Of a stretch of 64,000 nucleotides of DNA, positions 18,415 to 27,906 are shown piece by piece. A program made the translations under genes and the position numbers. Origin of the DNA: Methylomagnum ishizawai (GTDB lineage Bacteria > Pseudomonadota > Gammaproteobacteria > Methylococcales > Methylococcaceae); assembly GCF_019670005.1 (NCBI RefSeq), contig NZ_AP019784.1, positions 62,001 through 126,000 of the forward strand. The letters run 5' to 3'. Within the stretch, counting starts at the first letter, position 1, and each line of letters begins with the position of its first letter. The notes beneath the pieces are model-generated. The model did no database searches. It was not told the origin of the DNA and saw nothing but the letters and a program-made list of their open reading frames with translations.

Positions 18415-19541
18415 AGCGGTGGCCGGGACCGGACCCGCGCCGGGTGTGGGCGCTGGCCTGGAAGGAAGCGCTGCAAATCGTGCGCGATCCTTCGGTCATC
18501 CTGGTCGCCTTCGTGTTGCCCGCCGTGATGCTGTTCCTGTTCGCCTACGCCGTGTCCCTGGATATTAAAACCGTGCCCATCGGCGTGGTCCTGGAATCCG
18601 ACGGCGGCGAGGCGCAATCCTTGGCGGCGGCGTTCGCCTCGACCCGTTATTTCGTGGCGGTGCCGGCCCGGGACCGGCGGGCGGTGGCCGCAGACCTCGT
18701 GGGCGGACGCCTGCGCGGTTTCGTGGTGATCCCCCAGGATTTCGAGCGCAGGCTACAAGGCGGGACGCCCGGCCCTTGGGTCCAGGTGGTGACCGATGGT
18801 TCGCAGCCCAATACCGCCAGTTTCGTCGCCAGCTATGCCCAGGGCGTGGTGAACGCTTGGCGGGCGTCGCGGCGGACCGGGCCGGCCGGCGGCGGCATCG
18901 ACCTGGAACCCCGGTTCTGGTTCAACCCGGAGATCGAGAGCCGCCGCTTCCTGGTTCCGGGGGCCATCGCCGTGGTCATGACCATCATCGGCACCTTGTT
19001 GACCGCCCTGGTGGTGGCGCGGGAATGGGAACGCGGCACCATGGAGGCGATCCTGTCCACGCCGGCCTCGGTGGGCGAGATCATCGCCGGGAAGCTGTTG
19101 CCCTATCTGGCGCTGGGCCTCGGGGCCACGTTCCTGTCAGCGGCGATGGCGGTGACGGTGTTCGGCGTGCCCTTGCGCGGCTCCTGGCTGGCTTTGCTGG
19201 CCTTGTCCCTGGCCTTCATGTTCCCGGCGCTGGGCCAGGGCTTGCTGATTTCGACCCTGGCGCGGAACCAGTTCATCGCCTCCCAGTTGGCCTTGTTCTC
19301 GGGCTTCCTGCCCGCCTTCCTGCTGTCGGGATTTTTATTCGAGATCGATTCCATGCCCGCCCCGGTCCGCGCCCTGACCTATATCGTCGCGGCCCGCTAT
19401 TTCGTGTCGTCCTTGCAGACCGTGTTCCTGGCCGGGGATGTATGGGCCTTGCTGCTGCCCAATATCGCGGCCCTGCTCGCCATCGGACTGGCCTTGTTCG
19501 CCCTGGTCCGCCTGAAGACCCGCAAATCCCTGGATGTATGA
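18411..19541 (+). CDS. ABC-2 type permease, first subunit (YbhS-like)
   Basis: 376 residues of the ABC-2 membrane family: one N-terminal helix (about 28-50, LVAFVLPAVMLFLFAYAVSL), a large periplasmic loop (about 55-185), then five hydrophobic segments with the family motif EWERGTMEAILSTPAS. It sits in the inner membrane and pairs with the next gene's permease. The ATG at 18411 overlaps the ATPase stop. Substrate unknown; homologous systems export drugs, dyes or cations. Confidence 0.9.
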   Translation: MKRWPGPDPRRVWALAWKEALQIVRDPSVILVAFVLPAVMLFLFAYAVSLDIKTVPIGVVLESDGGEAQSLAAAFASTRYFVAVPARDRRAVAADLVGGRLRGFVVIPQDFERRLQGGTPGPWVQVVTDGSQPNTASFVASYAQGVVNAWRASRRTGPAGGGIDLEPRFWFNPEIESRRFLVPGAIAVVMTIIGTLLTALVVAREWERGTMEAILSTPASVGEIIAGKLLPYLALGLGATFLSAAMAVTVFGVPLRGSWLALLALSLAFMFPALGQGLLISTLARNQFIASQLALFSGFLPAFLLSGFLFEIDSMPAPVRALTYIVAARYFVSSLQTVFLAGDVWALLLPNIAALLAIGLALFALVRLKTRKSLDV

Positions 19542-19544
19542 GCC

Positions 19545-20645
19545 ATGGCCCTGTTATCGCCGCGCCTCCAGGCGCAAATCGTCAAGGAATTGCTCAGCGT
19601 GCTGCGCGACCCCAAGAGCCGCGCCGTGTTGACCATCCCGCCGCTGTTTCAATTGCTGATCTTCTCGTTCGCCGCCACCCTGGAACTCAAGCACGTCGAT
19701 ATCGCCATCCACAACCGCGACGCCGGGCGCTGGGGCTATGAATTGACGGCGCGGGTGGGCGCAGCGGGCTTCGTGCGCGCTGTGCGCCCGGTCCATGGCC
19801 TGGACCAAATCCAGGATGTGATCGACCGGCGCGAAGTCATCGCCGCCCTCGATATCCCGGAAGACTTTTCCAGGAACATCGCCGCGCGGCATCCGGCACG
19901 GGTCCAGGTGATCCTCGATGGCCGCCGGGCCAACGCCGCCCAAATCCTGCTCGGCTACCTCAACGCCATCGTGACCGGGCTGGACGCCGGGTCCAGCCTC
20001 GACACCGGCCATGTGGCCGTCCGCCATGGCTTCAATCCCAACCTCATCTACCGCTGGTTCATCGTGCCCAGCCTGGGCGGCGTCCTGGTGATGTTCGTGA
20101 CCTTGCTGGTGACGGCGCTGTCCATCGCCCGCGAGCGCGAATTGGGCACCTTCGACCAGTTGTTGGTGTCGCCCTGCACGCCCGCCGAAATCATCGTGGC
20201 CAAGATCGTCCCCGCCTTGCTCATCGGCACGCTGCTGGGCCTGTTCATGGCCGCGGCGGGCGTCTTCGGCTTCGGCATCCCCTTCACCGGCTCGTTTCCG
20301 CTGCTGTTCGCCAGCCTGTTGCTGTTCATCGTCTCCATCGTCGGCATCGGCCTGATGATCTCCTCGATCTGCGACACCCAACAACAGGCCATCCTCGGCA
20401 CTTTCGCCGTCGGGGTGCCGGCGGTCTTGGTGTCGGGCTTCGCCACCCCGGTGGAGAACATGCCGGAAGTCTTGCAATGGCTGGCCGAGGCCATCCCCTT
20501 GAAACACTATCTCATCATCCTGCAAGGCAGTTTCCTCAAGGCGCTGCCGCCCGCCGAGGTGTTCGCCCACGCCTGGCCGATGGCGGTCATCGCCGTCGCC
20601 ACCCTGTCCACCGCCACGCTGTTCGTGCGCGGCAAGCTGCAATGA
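19545..20645 (+). CDS. ABC-2 type permease, second subunit (YbhR-like)
   Basis: 366 residues with the same plan as the preceding permease: N-terminal helix (about 27-45), long external loop, five C-terminal helices and the motif ERELGTFDQLLVSPCTPAEI. The ATG lies 3 bases after the previous stop. The two permeases are diverged paralogues and probably form the heterodimeric channel of the exporter. Confidence 0.9.
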   Translation: MALLSPRLQAQIVKELLSVLRDPKSRAVLTIPPLFQLLIFSFAATLELKHVDIAIHNRDAGRWGYELTARVGAAGFVRAVRPVHGLDQIQDVIDRREVIAALDIPEDFSRNIAARHPARVQVILDGRRANAAQILLGYLNAIVTGLDAGSSLDTGHVAVRHGFNPNLIYRWFIVPSLGGVLVMFVTLLVTALSIARERELGTFDQLLVSPCTPAEIIVAKIVPALLIGTLLGLFMAAAGVFGFGIPFTGSFPLLFASLLLFIVSIVGIGLMISSICDTQQQAILGTFAVGVPAVLVSGFATPVENMPEVLQWLAEAIPLKHYLIILQGSFLKALPPAEVFAHAWPMAVIAVATLSTATLFVRGKLQ

Positions 20646-20656
20646 GGGGGAAAGGC

Positions 20657-22126
20657 ATGGCCGCGAAACTTAGCTGCGCCCACCCCGCCCCAAGCGCGGT
20701 CCTCGCGTTATGCGCCCTGTTGCCGGGCTGCGCGGTGGGACCGGACTACCATCCACCCCGGCCCATCCTGCCGGCCCATTGGCAGGCCGCCCGCGATCCC
20801 GCCGCCGCCCTGGAACCGGCCACGGACGCCGGCTTGCAAACATGGTGGCGCAGCTTCCACGATCCCGTGCTGGACCGGCTCATGGCGGCGGCCCGTACCG
20901 GCAATCTCGACCTGAAAATAGCCCTGGCCCGCGTCGGGCAAGCCCGCGCCGAGCGCCACGCCAGCCGGGCCGGGCTGTTCCCGCAGGTTTCCGCCAACGC
21001 CGTCGGCGCCCGCCTGGACAACCTGTTCCCGGTGAGCCAGCCGGGCGGGTCCAAGCCGCTGGATTTCTTCCTGGCCGGGTTCGACGCGGTTTGGGAAATC
21101 GATGTGTTCGGGCGCCTGGGCCGCAAACTGGAAGCCGCCACGGCGGAGGCCGAGGCCGCAACGGAGGACTATCGCCAGACCTGGGTGATCCTCTGCGCCG
21201 AACTGGCCCGCGATTACACCGAATACCGCAACCTCCGCCGCCAGTTGGATATTGTCCAGGCCCATCTCGCCGCCCAGCGCCATACCCTGGAGCTGACCGG
21301 GCAACTGTACCGGGAAGGCTTGGCCACCGGCGATGTGGTGGCGCGGGCCGAAGCCCAGGCCGGGGACACGGCGGCCCGCGTCCCGGCCCTGGAAGCCCAG
21401 TTGACCGAAGCCCAACACCGGCTGGAAATCCTGGTCGGGGCCAAGCCCGGAGCCTTGGCGTCCCGGTTGGCGGGACCGGGCGGGGTGCCGGGTTCGGACG
21501 CCCGCACCCTGCTGACCACGCCCGCCGAAACCTTGCGCCGCCGCCCGGATGTGCGCGGCGCGGAACGCGCCCTGGCGGCGGCGACCGCCCTGCAAGGCGC
21601 GGCTTTCGCCGAGTTGTTCCCGAAAATCTCGGTCGCCGCCTTCGCGGGATTGCATAACTCCGATTTGGAAAGCTTGTTCCGCTCGTCGGCCTTCGCCTGG
21701 GCCGGTGGCGCTTCCCTAGCCCAGCCGATCTTCAATTTCGGGCGCATCCGGGCGGGCATGGACCTCGCCGACGCCCGGCAGCAAGCGGCCTATTTCAACT
21801 ACGAACGCACGGTGCTGTCGGCCCTGCACGAAACCGAAACGGCGCTGGCCCGGTTCCTCAAGGAAGAACGGCGGCGGGAACAACTGGCCGTTTCCGTCGG
21901 CCAGTTGCAGGAGGCGCTGCGGCAGGTGGATGCGCGTTACCGGGCGGGGCTGGCGACCTATTTGGAAGTATTGGACGCCCAACGGGCCAGCCTCTCGGAA
22001 GAATCGGCCCTGGCGGATTCCCAGGCGCGGACCACGGCCTATCTGATCGCGCTCTACAAGGCGCTGGGCGGGGCCGGGCAAGGGGAAGCCGAACCGGCGG
22101 AAGAACCCATCCGCCCTTGGGGATAG
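20657..22126 (+). CDS. Outer-membrane efflux lipoprotein (NodT/TolC-like)
   Basis: 489 residues. The signal peptide ends in a lipobox LLPGC with lipidated C25, followed by the family start AVGPDYHPP. Two OEP repeats with long coiled helices follow (for example TAEAEAATEDYRQTWVILCAEL and LRRRPDVRGAERALAAATA). It would form the trimeric outer-membrane channel for the exporter encoded upstream. The start at 20657 is supported by GAGGGGG at 20644-20650, overlapping the permease stop. Its 3' end faces the convergent ABC exporter gene only 5 bases away. Confidence 0.92.
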   Translation: MAAKLSCAHPAPSAVLALCALLPGCAVGPDYHPPRPILPAHWQAARDPAAALEPATDAGLQTWWRSFHDPVLDRLMAAARTGNLDLKIALARVGQARAERHASRAGLFPQVSANAVGARLDNLFPVSQPGGSKPLDFFLAGFDAVWEIDVFGRLGRKLEAATAEAEAATEDYRQTWVILCAELARDYTEYRNLRRQLDIVQAHLAAQRHTLELTGQLYREGLATGDVVARAEAQAGDTAARVPALEAQLTEAQHRLEILVGAKPGALASRLAGPGGVPGSDARTLLTTPAETLRRRPDVRGAERALAAATALQGAAFAELFPKISVAAFAGLHNSDLESLFRSSAFAWAGGASLAQPIFNFGRIRAGMDLADARQQAAYFNYERTVLSALHETETALARFLKEERRREQLAVSVGQLQEALRQVDARYRAGLATYLEVLDAQRASLSEESALADSQARTTAYLIALYKALGGAGQGEAEPAEEPIRPWG

Positions 22127-22131
22127 GCGGT

Positions 22132-23742
22132 CTACCCGGTATGGGCTTCCCGGATTTCCCCGAGGTCCAGCTTGAGCACCCGGTCGGCGACATGGAAATA
22201 ATGTTCGTCGTGGGTGATGGCCACCACGGTCTTGCCCGCCGCCTTCAGCCTGGGCAATAGCTCGGTATAGAAGAAACGCCGGAACCCAGGGTCTTGGTCC
22301 GCCGCCCATTCGTCCAACACCAGGATGGGCCGTTCCTCCAACAGGGCCAGCAACAGGGCCAGCCGCTTGCGCTGGCCTTGGGACAGGCGGGTGTCGTCCA
22401 AGCGTCCCCCGTCGATGGCGACCTTGTCGGCCAGGGCCAGGGTTTCCAACCAGGACCGGGCATCCGCCGCGTCGGCCTCAAACCCGTCCGGTCCCAGCAA
22501 ACGCTGGAACAAATGGAAATCGGCGAACACCGCGGCGAACAAGCGCCGGAACCCGGCGCGGCGGGTTTCGCCGATGGGCACGCCGTCCAGCCGGATTTCG
22601 CCGCCGTGCGGACGGTATAACCCGGTCAGCAAGCGGGCGAAGGTGGATTTGCCGCTGCCGTTGCCGCCAATCAGGAACACCGTTTCCCCCCGCCGCAAAC
22701 TCAGGTGCAAAGGACCGACGCCGAAGCCGTCCTCGCCGGGATAGCGGTAGGTGACGGCGTCCAATTCCAACCGGGCCCAGGTGGCGGGGGGCTGCCACCC
22801 CCGGACCTTGAACGCCGGGGAATATTCGGGGAGTTCCAGGGATTTCAGCTTGGCCAAGGCCACGCTCCCCCCGATCAGGCCGGGAACCGCCGTCACCAAA
22901 CCGGCCAACGGGGTGCGCAGGAACAGGAGGGTCAGCGCATAGGTGGTAGCCACGCCGGCATCGGCCCAGCCCGCGCCCTGGGCTAGGAAGAAGCACAGCC
23001 CGATCACCCCCAGGATCATGCTGTTGGCCCAGTTCTCGTTCAACCCGTTGTAAAGATCGGCGCGGGTTTCCTCGTTCCTGCCCGCGATGGCGTCCCGCTC
23101 GAAATCCTCCTCGTACAGCCGCCGCGCCCGTTCCCGGTTCAGCGCCAGTTCCTTGCGCCCCTCGATCACCGCTTGGTAATCCGCATACAACCGGTCCTCG
23201 ACCTCCCGCGCCCGCGCCACCCGCGCGTGGGTCCGCCGGAGCAGCATCCAGGCCACGGCCACGGTCAGGGCCATCCAGGCCAGGGTGGCCTGGAACAGCG
23301 GTGGCGATAGCCAAGCCAGATAGGCGAACCCCCCCACATTGAGGACCACGCCATAGAGCGCGGTGGGCAGGCCGATGAAGGCCGAGGTCAAGTGGCCGGT
23401 ATCGCTGCCCAGGCTGGCGAGGATACGGGCCGGTCCCAGGGTTTCCAGGCGTTCCAGGTCGGTGTCCAGCACCCGCTTGACCAAGGTGCGGCGCAACTCA
23501 TAAACCAGCCGGTGGCCCAGGGTGGTCATCCAGGTTTGCGCCAGGGTGGCGACCAGGAATTGCGCGGCGAGCAAGCCCGCGAAATAGGGCAGGGCCGTCT
23601 CCAAATCGATCCGGCCCTGGACCATGCCTTCGTTGACGAAGGCCATGACCCGCACCGCCAAACCCGCGCTCGCCACGCTGAGCAGCAATACCCCCAGCAA
23701 ACCCAGGCGGAAGCGCCGGAACATCAAACCGATCAAGTTCAT
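22132..23742 (-). CDS. Cyclic-peptide/siderophore-type ABC exporter (PvdE/YojI/SyrD-like)
   Basis: 536 residues, a fused permease and ATPase half-transporter. Six hydrophobic segments lie in about 10-310 and the nucleotide-binding domain in 325-530, with Walker A LIGGNGSGKST and Walker B PILVLDEWAADQDP. The signature, TRLSQGQRKRLALL, and the DEWAADQDPGFR box are characteristic of the PvdE/SyrD/YojI family, which exports peptide siderophore precursors or cyclic peptides. GGGGGAG precedes the ATG. It diverges from a TonB siderophore receptor across a Fur-like box, which supports an iron role. No NRPS genes are in the window, so its cargo is unknown. Confidence 0.9.
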   Translation of the reverse strand: MNLIGLMFRRFRLGLLGVLLLSVASAGLAVRVMAFVNEGMVQGRIDLETALPYFAGLLAAQFLVATLAQTWMTTLGHRLVYELRRTLVKRVLDTDLERLETLGPARILASLGSDTGHLTSAFIGLPTALYGVVLNVGGFAYLAWLSPPLFQATLAWMALTVAVAWMLLRRTHARVARAREVEDRLYADYQAVIEGRKELALNRERARRLYEEDFERDAIAGRNEETRADLYNGLNENWANSMILGVIGLCFFLAQGAGWADAGVATTYALTLLFLRTPLAGLVTAVPGLIGGSVALAKLKSLELPEYSPAFKVRGWQPPATWARLELDAVTYRYPGEDGFGVGPLHLSLRRGETVFLIGGNGSGKSTFARLLTGLYRPHGGEIRLDGVPIGETRRAGFRRLFAAVFADFHLFQRLLGPDGFEADAADARSWLETLALADKVAIDGGRLDDTRLSQGQRKRLALLLALLEERPILVLDEWAADQDPGFRRFFYTELLPRLKAAGKTVVAITHDEHYFHVADRVLKLDLGEIREAHTG

Positions 23743-23807
23743 TGCCCGGCTCCCCCTTCGGAAAAAGCGCGGTCCGCCCGCATATGCGACACAGTATTCA
23801 TATAAAC

Positions 23808-23826
23808 GATTGTGATTCTCATTTGC
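23808..23826. promoter_or_regulatory. Candidate Fur box between exporter and TonB receptor
   Basis: GATTGTGATTCTCATTTGC matches the 19-bp Fur consensus at 13 positions by eye, including the central TGAT..TCAT core. It lies 66 bases from the exporter start and 72 from the receptor start, in a locally AT-rich divergent promoter, so it could control both genes by iron. Confidence 0.6.
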
Positions 23827-23898
23827 TTTAAGCTACCACAATCCTCTATGCTCGCGCCATGCCGTGTGATCCGGCACACGAATTTCCTGGAGGACGAG

Positions 23899-26130
23899 AT
23901 GAAACGACGATGGCGTGACGATGGTGCGGACAGGGCCGGGGCGGCGGTGGTCCGGGCGATGGTGTTGATGTTGGGCGGCGTGGTGGCGGGCCGGGCGGTG
24001 GCGGAAACCCCGGAATCCGGGACGGACGGGCCGGTGTCACTGGAAGCGGTCACGGTGACGGGGGAAGCCACGGAATCCACCGAAACCGCCTGGGGTCCGG
24101 TGCGGGGCTATGTGGCGAAGCGCAGCGCCTCGGGTTCCAAGACCGACACCCCATTGATCGAGACGCCGCAGACCATCAACGTCGTGGCCCGCGACGAAAT
24201 CGCGGCGCGGGCCGCGCAGAACCTCAGCCAAGCCACCGCGTACACCCCAGGGCTGCTCACCGAGATGTTCGGTCCCAGCACCCGCGACGATTATTTCAAC
24301 CTGCGCGGCTTCGACGTGCCGCAATACCTCAATGGCCTGCGGCTCCTGGGCATCGGCTACGCCAACATCCGCACCGAACCCTACGGGCTGGAACGGGTGG
24401 AAATCCTGCGCGGGCCGTCCTCGGTGCTGTACGGCCAGAACCCGCCCGGCGGCTTGGTCAACCTGGTGAGCAAGCGGCCCACCCTCGAACCCTTGCACCA
24501 GGTCGAACTCCTCGGCGGCAGTTTCGGCAGGGTGCAAGGTGCCTTGGACCTGGGCGGACCGCTCGACGACAGCGGCCAGTTCCTCTACCGCCTGACCGCG
24601 CTGGGCCGTGGCAGCGACACCCAGGTGGACCATGCCAAGGACGACCGCTATTTCGTCGCGCCCAGCTTCACCTGGCGGCCCGACGCCGATACCTCGTTCA
24701 CCCTGCTCACCCATTACCAGAAGGACGAAGCGGGCAATTCGATGCAATTCCTGCCGCCGCAAGGCTCGCTCCAACCCAATCCCAATGGCCGGATACCCAC
24801 CAACCGCTTCCTCGGCGAACCGGATTACGACCGTTTCGACCGCGAGCAATACACCGTCGGCTATGCCTTCGAGCATCGCTTCAACCCAATCTTCCAAGTG
24901 CGGCAAAACCTCCGCTACGCCCACGTCGAGACCGATTATCCGGTGATCTTCGTCGATGGCTTCGTCACCGGGGCCAACGGCTTGCCGGTCGATTACCGCA
25001 CCGTCACCCGTTCCGCCGGGCTGTACCAAGCGCACGCGGGCGTGTTCACCCTGGACACCCAGGCCCAGGCCGATTTCGACACCGGCCCGGTGCGGCATAC
25101 CCTGTTGTTCGGGGCCGATTACCGCAACCTGGGCGGCGACAACAATAGCGGCATCGGTTCGGCCCCGAATATCGACATGTACAGCCCGGTCTATGGCCAG
25201 CCTTTCGACCGCCCGGCCATCGACCTCAAGCGGCATCAGGATTTGGACCAGTTCGGCCTCTACCTCCAGGACCAGATCAAATACGATCGTTTCGGCCTGA
25301 CCCTGAGCGGCCGCCACGACTGGGCCGAGTCGTTCACCCACGAGAACGACCTGCTGTATTCCACCCTCACCGACACCCACCAGGACGATTCCGCCTTCAC
25401 CTACCGGATCGGCCTGAACTATCTGTTCGACAACGGTTTCGCGCCCTACGCCAGTTATTCGGATTCGTTCGAGCCGGTGCCCGGCACCGACTTCTCCGGC
25501 ACGCCGTTCCAGCCGACCACCGGCCAGCAATGGGAAGTCGGCATCAAATACCAGCCGCCCGGCTATAACGCCTTCCTCACCTTGTCGGCCTTCCACCTCA
25601 CCCAGCAGAACATCGTGACCGCCGATCCCGATCCGGCCCACCAGGGCTATAGCATCCAGACCGGGGAGGCGCGGGTCATGGGCATCGAATTGGAAGGCAA
25701 GGCCAGCCTGGCCGAAGGTCTGGACCTGACGGCGGGCTATTCCATCTACGATTCCGAAACCACCAAAACCACCGAGGCCGACCAGCTCGGCAAGCGTCTG
25801 CCCTACACGCCCGGCCAACAAGCCTCGACCTGGCTGGACTACACCGTGCCGGTCGGTCCGGCGGCGGGTTTCGGGCTGGGAGGTGGTTTCCGCTATGTGG
25901 GGTCCAATTACGGGGATTTGACCAACAGCCTGCGGGCACCGTCCTACACCTTGATCGACGCGGTGGTGCATTACGATCTCGGCAAGCTGGACAGCAGCCT
26001 CAAGGGGGCGCGGCTGGCGGTGAACCTGAGCAACCTGTTCGACCGCGAGTATGTCGCCACCTGCGGCGATGGCTTCTGCTATTACGGCAACCGGCGCTCG
26101 GTGCTGGCCAGCCTGCGCTACGACTTCTAG
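23899..26130 (+). CDS. TonB-dependent siderophore receptor
   Basis: 743 residues. A signal peptide (to about 40) is followed by a TonB-box-like stretch and a plug domain (TPLIETPQTINVVARDEI, then LRGFDVPQYLNGLRL, then VEILRGPSSVLYGQNPPGG), the arrangement of ferric-siderophore receptors. The 22-strand barrel fills the rest and ends in the terminal phenylalanine (LRYDF). The start at 23899 is backed by GGAGG 5 bases upstream. It imports a ferric siderophore across the outer membrane using TonB energy. It is followed 11 bases later by a PepSY membrane protein, probably in one operon under the Fur-like box. Confidence 0.93.
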   Translation: MKRRWRDDGADRAGAAVVRAMVLMLGGVVAGRAVAETPESGTDGPVSLEAVTVTGEATESTETAWGPVRGYVAKRSASGSKTDTPLIETPQTINVVARDEIAARAAQNLSQATAYTPGLLTEMFGPSTRDDYFNLRGFDVPQYLNGLRLLGIGYANIRTEPYGLERVEILRGPSSVLYGQNPPGGLVNLVSKRPTLEPLHQVELLGGSFGRVQGALDLGGPLDDSGQFLYRLTALGRGSDTQVDHAKDDRYFVAPSFTWRPDADTSFTLLTHYQKDEAGNSMQFLPPQGSLQPNPNGRIPTNRFLGEPDYDRFDREQYTVGYAFEHRFNPIFQVRQNLRYAHVETDYPVIFVDGFVTGANGLPVDYRTVTRSAGLYQAHAGVFTLDTQAQADFDTGPVRHTLLFGADYRNLGGDNNSGIGSAPNIDMYSPVYGQPFDRPAIDLKRHQDLDQFGLYLQDQIKYDRFGLTLSGRHDWAESFTHENDLLYSTLTDTHQDDSAFTYRIGLNYLFDNGFAPYASYSDSFEPVPGTDFSGTPFQPTTGQQWEVGIKYQPPGYNAFLTLSAFHLTQQNIVTADPDPAHQGYSIQTGEARVMGIELEGKASLAEGLDLTAGYSIYDSETTKTTEADQLGKRLPYTPGQQASTWLDYTVPVGPAAGFGLGGGFRYVGSNYGDLTNSLRAPSYTLIDAVVHYDLGKLDSSLKGARLAVNLSNLFDREYVATCGDGFCYYGNRRSVLASLRYDF

Positions 26131-26141
26131 CGGGGCGGGGC

Positions 26142-27332
26142 ATGAGGGGATTGTGTGTCCGCCTGCACCGCTATGTGGGCTTGGCGCTGGCGGGCTTCCT
26201 GGTTTTCTCCGGCCTGAGCGGCGCGGTATTGGTGTTCCAAGCCGAACTGGACGCCTGGCTCAACCCGGAGTTGTTCCGCGCCGCGCCGGGTGGCCCGGCC
26301 TTGCCGCCCACCGCACTCGTGGCCGGGGTGGAACGCGCCGACCCGCGTTTGGCCGTCGCCGCCCTGCCCCTACGCATCGAATCCGGGGCAACGGCCCGCC
26401 TAGGGGTCGGACCCCGCCTCGACCCCGCCACCGGCCAGCCGTTCGCGCTGGATTTCGACGAGGTATTCGCCGACCCGGCCAGCGGCGCGATATTAGGGCG
26501 GCGGCTGTGGGGGGAATGCCACTGGCGGCGCGACGCCTTGGTGCCCTGTTTGTACGTGCTGCACTACAGCCTGCAAGCGCCGGGCGAAACCGGCCTATGG
26601 ATCATGGGCGGGATGGCGCTGGCCTGGATATGCGCCGCGCTGCTGGGCGTCTATCTGAGCTTCCCGGCCAAGTGGAGGAGCGCTGGAAACCGCTCCTGGC
26701 GGGAGCGCTGGGGCGTGGCCTGGAAGATCAAGCGCGGGGCGCGGGGCCCGCGTTTGCATCTGGATTGGCACCGGGCCGGTGGCCTGTGGCTGTTCCCCGC
26801 CCTGCTGATCCTGGCCGTCAGCGGGATATCCTTCAACCTGCGGGAGGCGGTGTTCGAGCCGGTGGTGGGCTTGTTCTCGCCCTTGACGCCTTCGCCCTTC
26901 GACCAGCGCGTGGAAAAACCGGACGGCGCGCCACCGGAACCCCGGCAATCCTTCGCCACCATCCTAGCGCGGGCCGAGCCGGAAGCGGCCCGGCGCGGCT
27001 GGACCGAACCCGCGGCCGACTTGTTCTACAATCCAGGCTATGGCATCTACGGGGTCGGATTCGGCGCGGCGCGGGCGGCGGGGCTCGGGCCTTCCTACCT
27101 CTATTTCGACGGCGACGACGGGCGTTTATTGGGCGATTACCGGCCCGGCGCGGGCACGGCGGGGGATGTGTTCGAATCCCTGCAACTGCCTTTGCACAGC
27201 GGACGGATCGCGGGCTGGCCGGGCCGGATCGCGGTCGCCGCGACCGGACTCGCCGTGGCCGGGCTATCGCTCACCGGGGTGCTGATCTGGCTGGACAAGC
27301 GCCGGGCGCGGGGAAAAAGGCTTGAAGCTTGA
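26142..27332 (+). CDS. PepSY-associated transmembrane protein (iron-regulated, PiuB-like)
   Basis: 396 residues with four hydrophobic segments (about 10-32, 148-172, 205-228, 360-385) and PepSY-type periplasmic regions between them. The start RLHRYVGLALAGFLVFSGLSGAVLVF is the family signature. Conserved histidines such as the one in LHYSLQAP and HSGRIAGWPGR are kept. Such proteins commonly follow siderophore receptors and are thought to act as inner-membrane reductases or in iron release, though direct evidence is thin. It is co-transcribed with the receptor upstream. Confidence 0.88.
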   Translation: MRGLCVRLHRYVGLALAGFLVFSGLSGAVLVFQAELDAWLNPELFRAAPGGPALPPTALVAGVERADPRLAVAALPLRIESGATARLGVGPRLDPATGQPFALDFDEVFADPASGAILGRRLWGECHWRRDALVPCLYVLHYSLQAPGETGLWIMGGMALAWICAALLGVYLSFPAKWRSAGNRSWRERWGVAWKIKRGARGPRLHLDWHRAGGLWLFPALLILAVSGISFNLREAVFEPVVGLFSPLTPSPFDQRVEKPDGAPPEPRQSFATILARAEPEAARRGWTEPAADLFYNPGYGIYGVGFGAARAAGLGPSYLYFDGDDGRLLGDYRPGAGTAGDVFESLQLPLHSGRIAGWPGRIAVAATGLAVAGLSLTGVLIWLDKRRARGKRLEA

Positions 27333-27713
27333 GCCCCAAGCCCCAAGGCTGGCGGGCCTCCGCAACCGGGCCCGGCCTTTCCACCGAACCCCCCTACGAC
27401 GACCGCCGGTGCGCCTGGCCCCCTCGGGGAAATCCGGGAAGCGGAGTCCGATGAAGCTTGGAACATACCGCGTGATAAGGCGCATCTACACCCGCCAAAT
27501 ACCCACACAGCGCTAGCCCGACAATCCGCGCCGGGCATGGGTTCCACCCAAGCGGGCCGGAAACCGCCCTCCTTTTGGAGGGCTGCCGCGACCTCGGGCA
27601 TCGGATTTGCTAGATAGCGGTCGGAGGGCTCCGGGCGGCAATCGTCGGACCGCGTTCGCGGATGGCTACCGGACCCTGGATTTTGGCCGTTTTTGATTTT
27701 CCGGGAGGTCGGT
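27333..27713. other. Intergenic region with a short hairpin
   Basis: No gene is supported. A perfect 7-bp hairpin, GCCCTCC-TTTT-GGAGGGC, lies at 27566-27583 without a following T-run. I looked for cobalamin or nickel/cobalt riboswitch motifs because nickel genes follow, and recognised none on either strand. The stretch probably holds the promoter of the lipoprotein-nikR unit. Confidence 0.45.
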
Positions 27714-27893
27714 TTGTTCAAGAAATATCTGTTCGGGTTCGTGTCGGCGCAGCTCGCGCTGTTCCTCATCGGTTGTGGCAACGAAGGGCCGCTGGGGAAT
27801 ACCCCGCCCCAAGGCCGGCCGGAATGGATGAAGAAAAAGGAAACCGCCCCCTCCGAACCCGCCCCGGCGGAAGCCCCGCAAAAACAGCCTTAG
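27714..27893 (+). CDS. Small lipoprotein upstream of nikR
   Basis: 59 residues beginning with a TTG codon. GGGAGG stands 5 bases before it, deciding this start over a TTG at 27693. The signal peptide KKYLFGFVSAQLALFLIGC ends in a lipobox with the cysteine at residue 21, so the mature part (about 39 residues, Pro/Glu/Lys rich) is membrane-anchored. It ends 13 bases before nikR and is probably co-transcribed. The family is not recognised. Its place between iron and nickel genes suggests a metal-related envelope role, but nothing in its short tail shows metal ligands. Confidence 0.65.
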   Translation: MFKKYLFGFVSAQLALFLIGCGNEGPLGNTPPQGRPEWMKKKETAPSEPAPAEAPQKQP

Positions 27894-27906
27894 CCGCCCG
27901 TCCCCC

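Noticed and set aside
24037-25971. 644-codon minus-strand frame opposite the siderophore receptor
   Set aside because: A shadow of high-GC coding DNA; composition is Gly/Gln/Arg/His-rich without motifs while the plus frame is a full TonB receptor.
27333-27713. Possible cobalamin or nickel/cobalt riboswitch before the lipoprotein-nikR unit
   Set aside because: The conserved core motifs of these riboswitches were not found on either strand; only a short hairpin is present.
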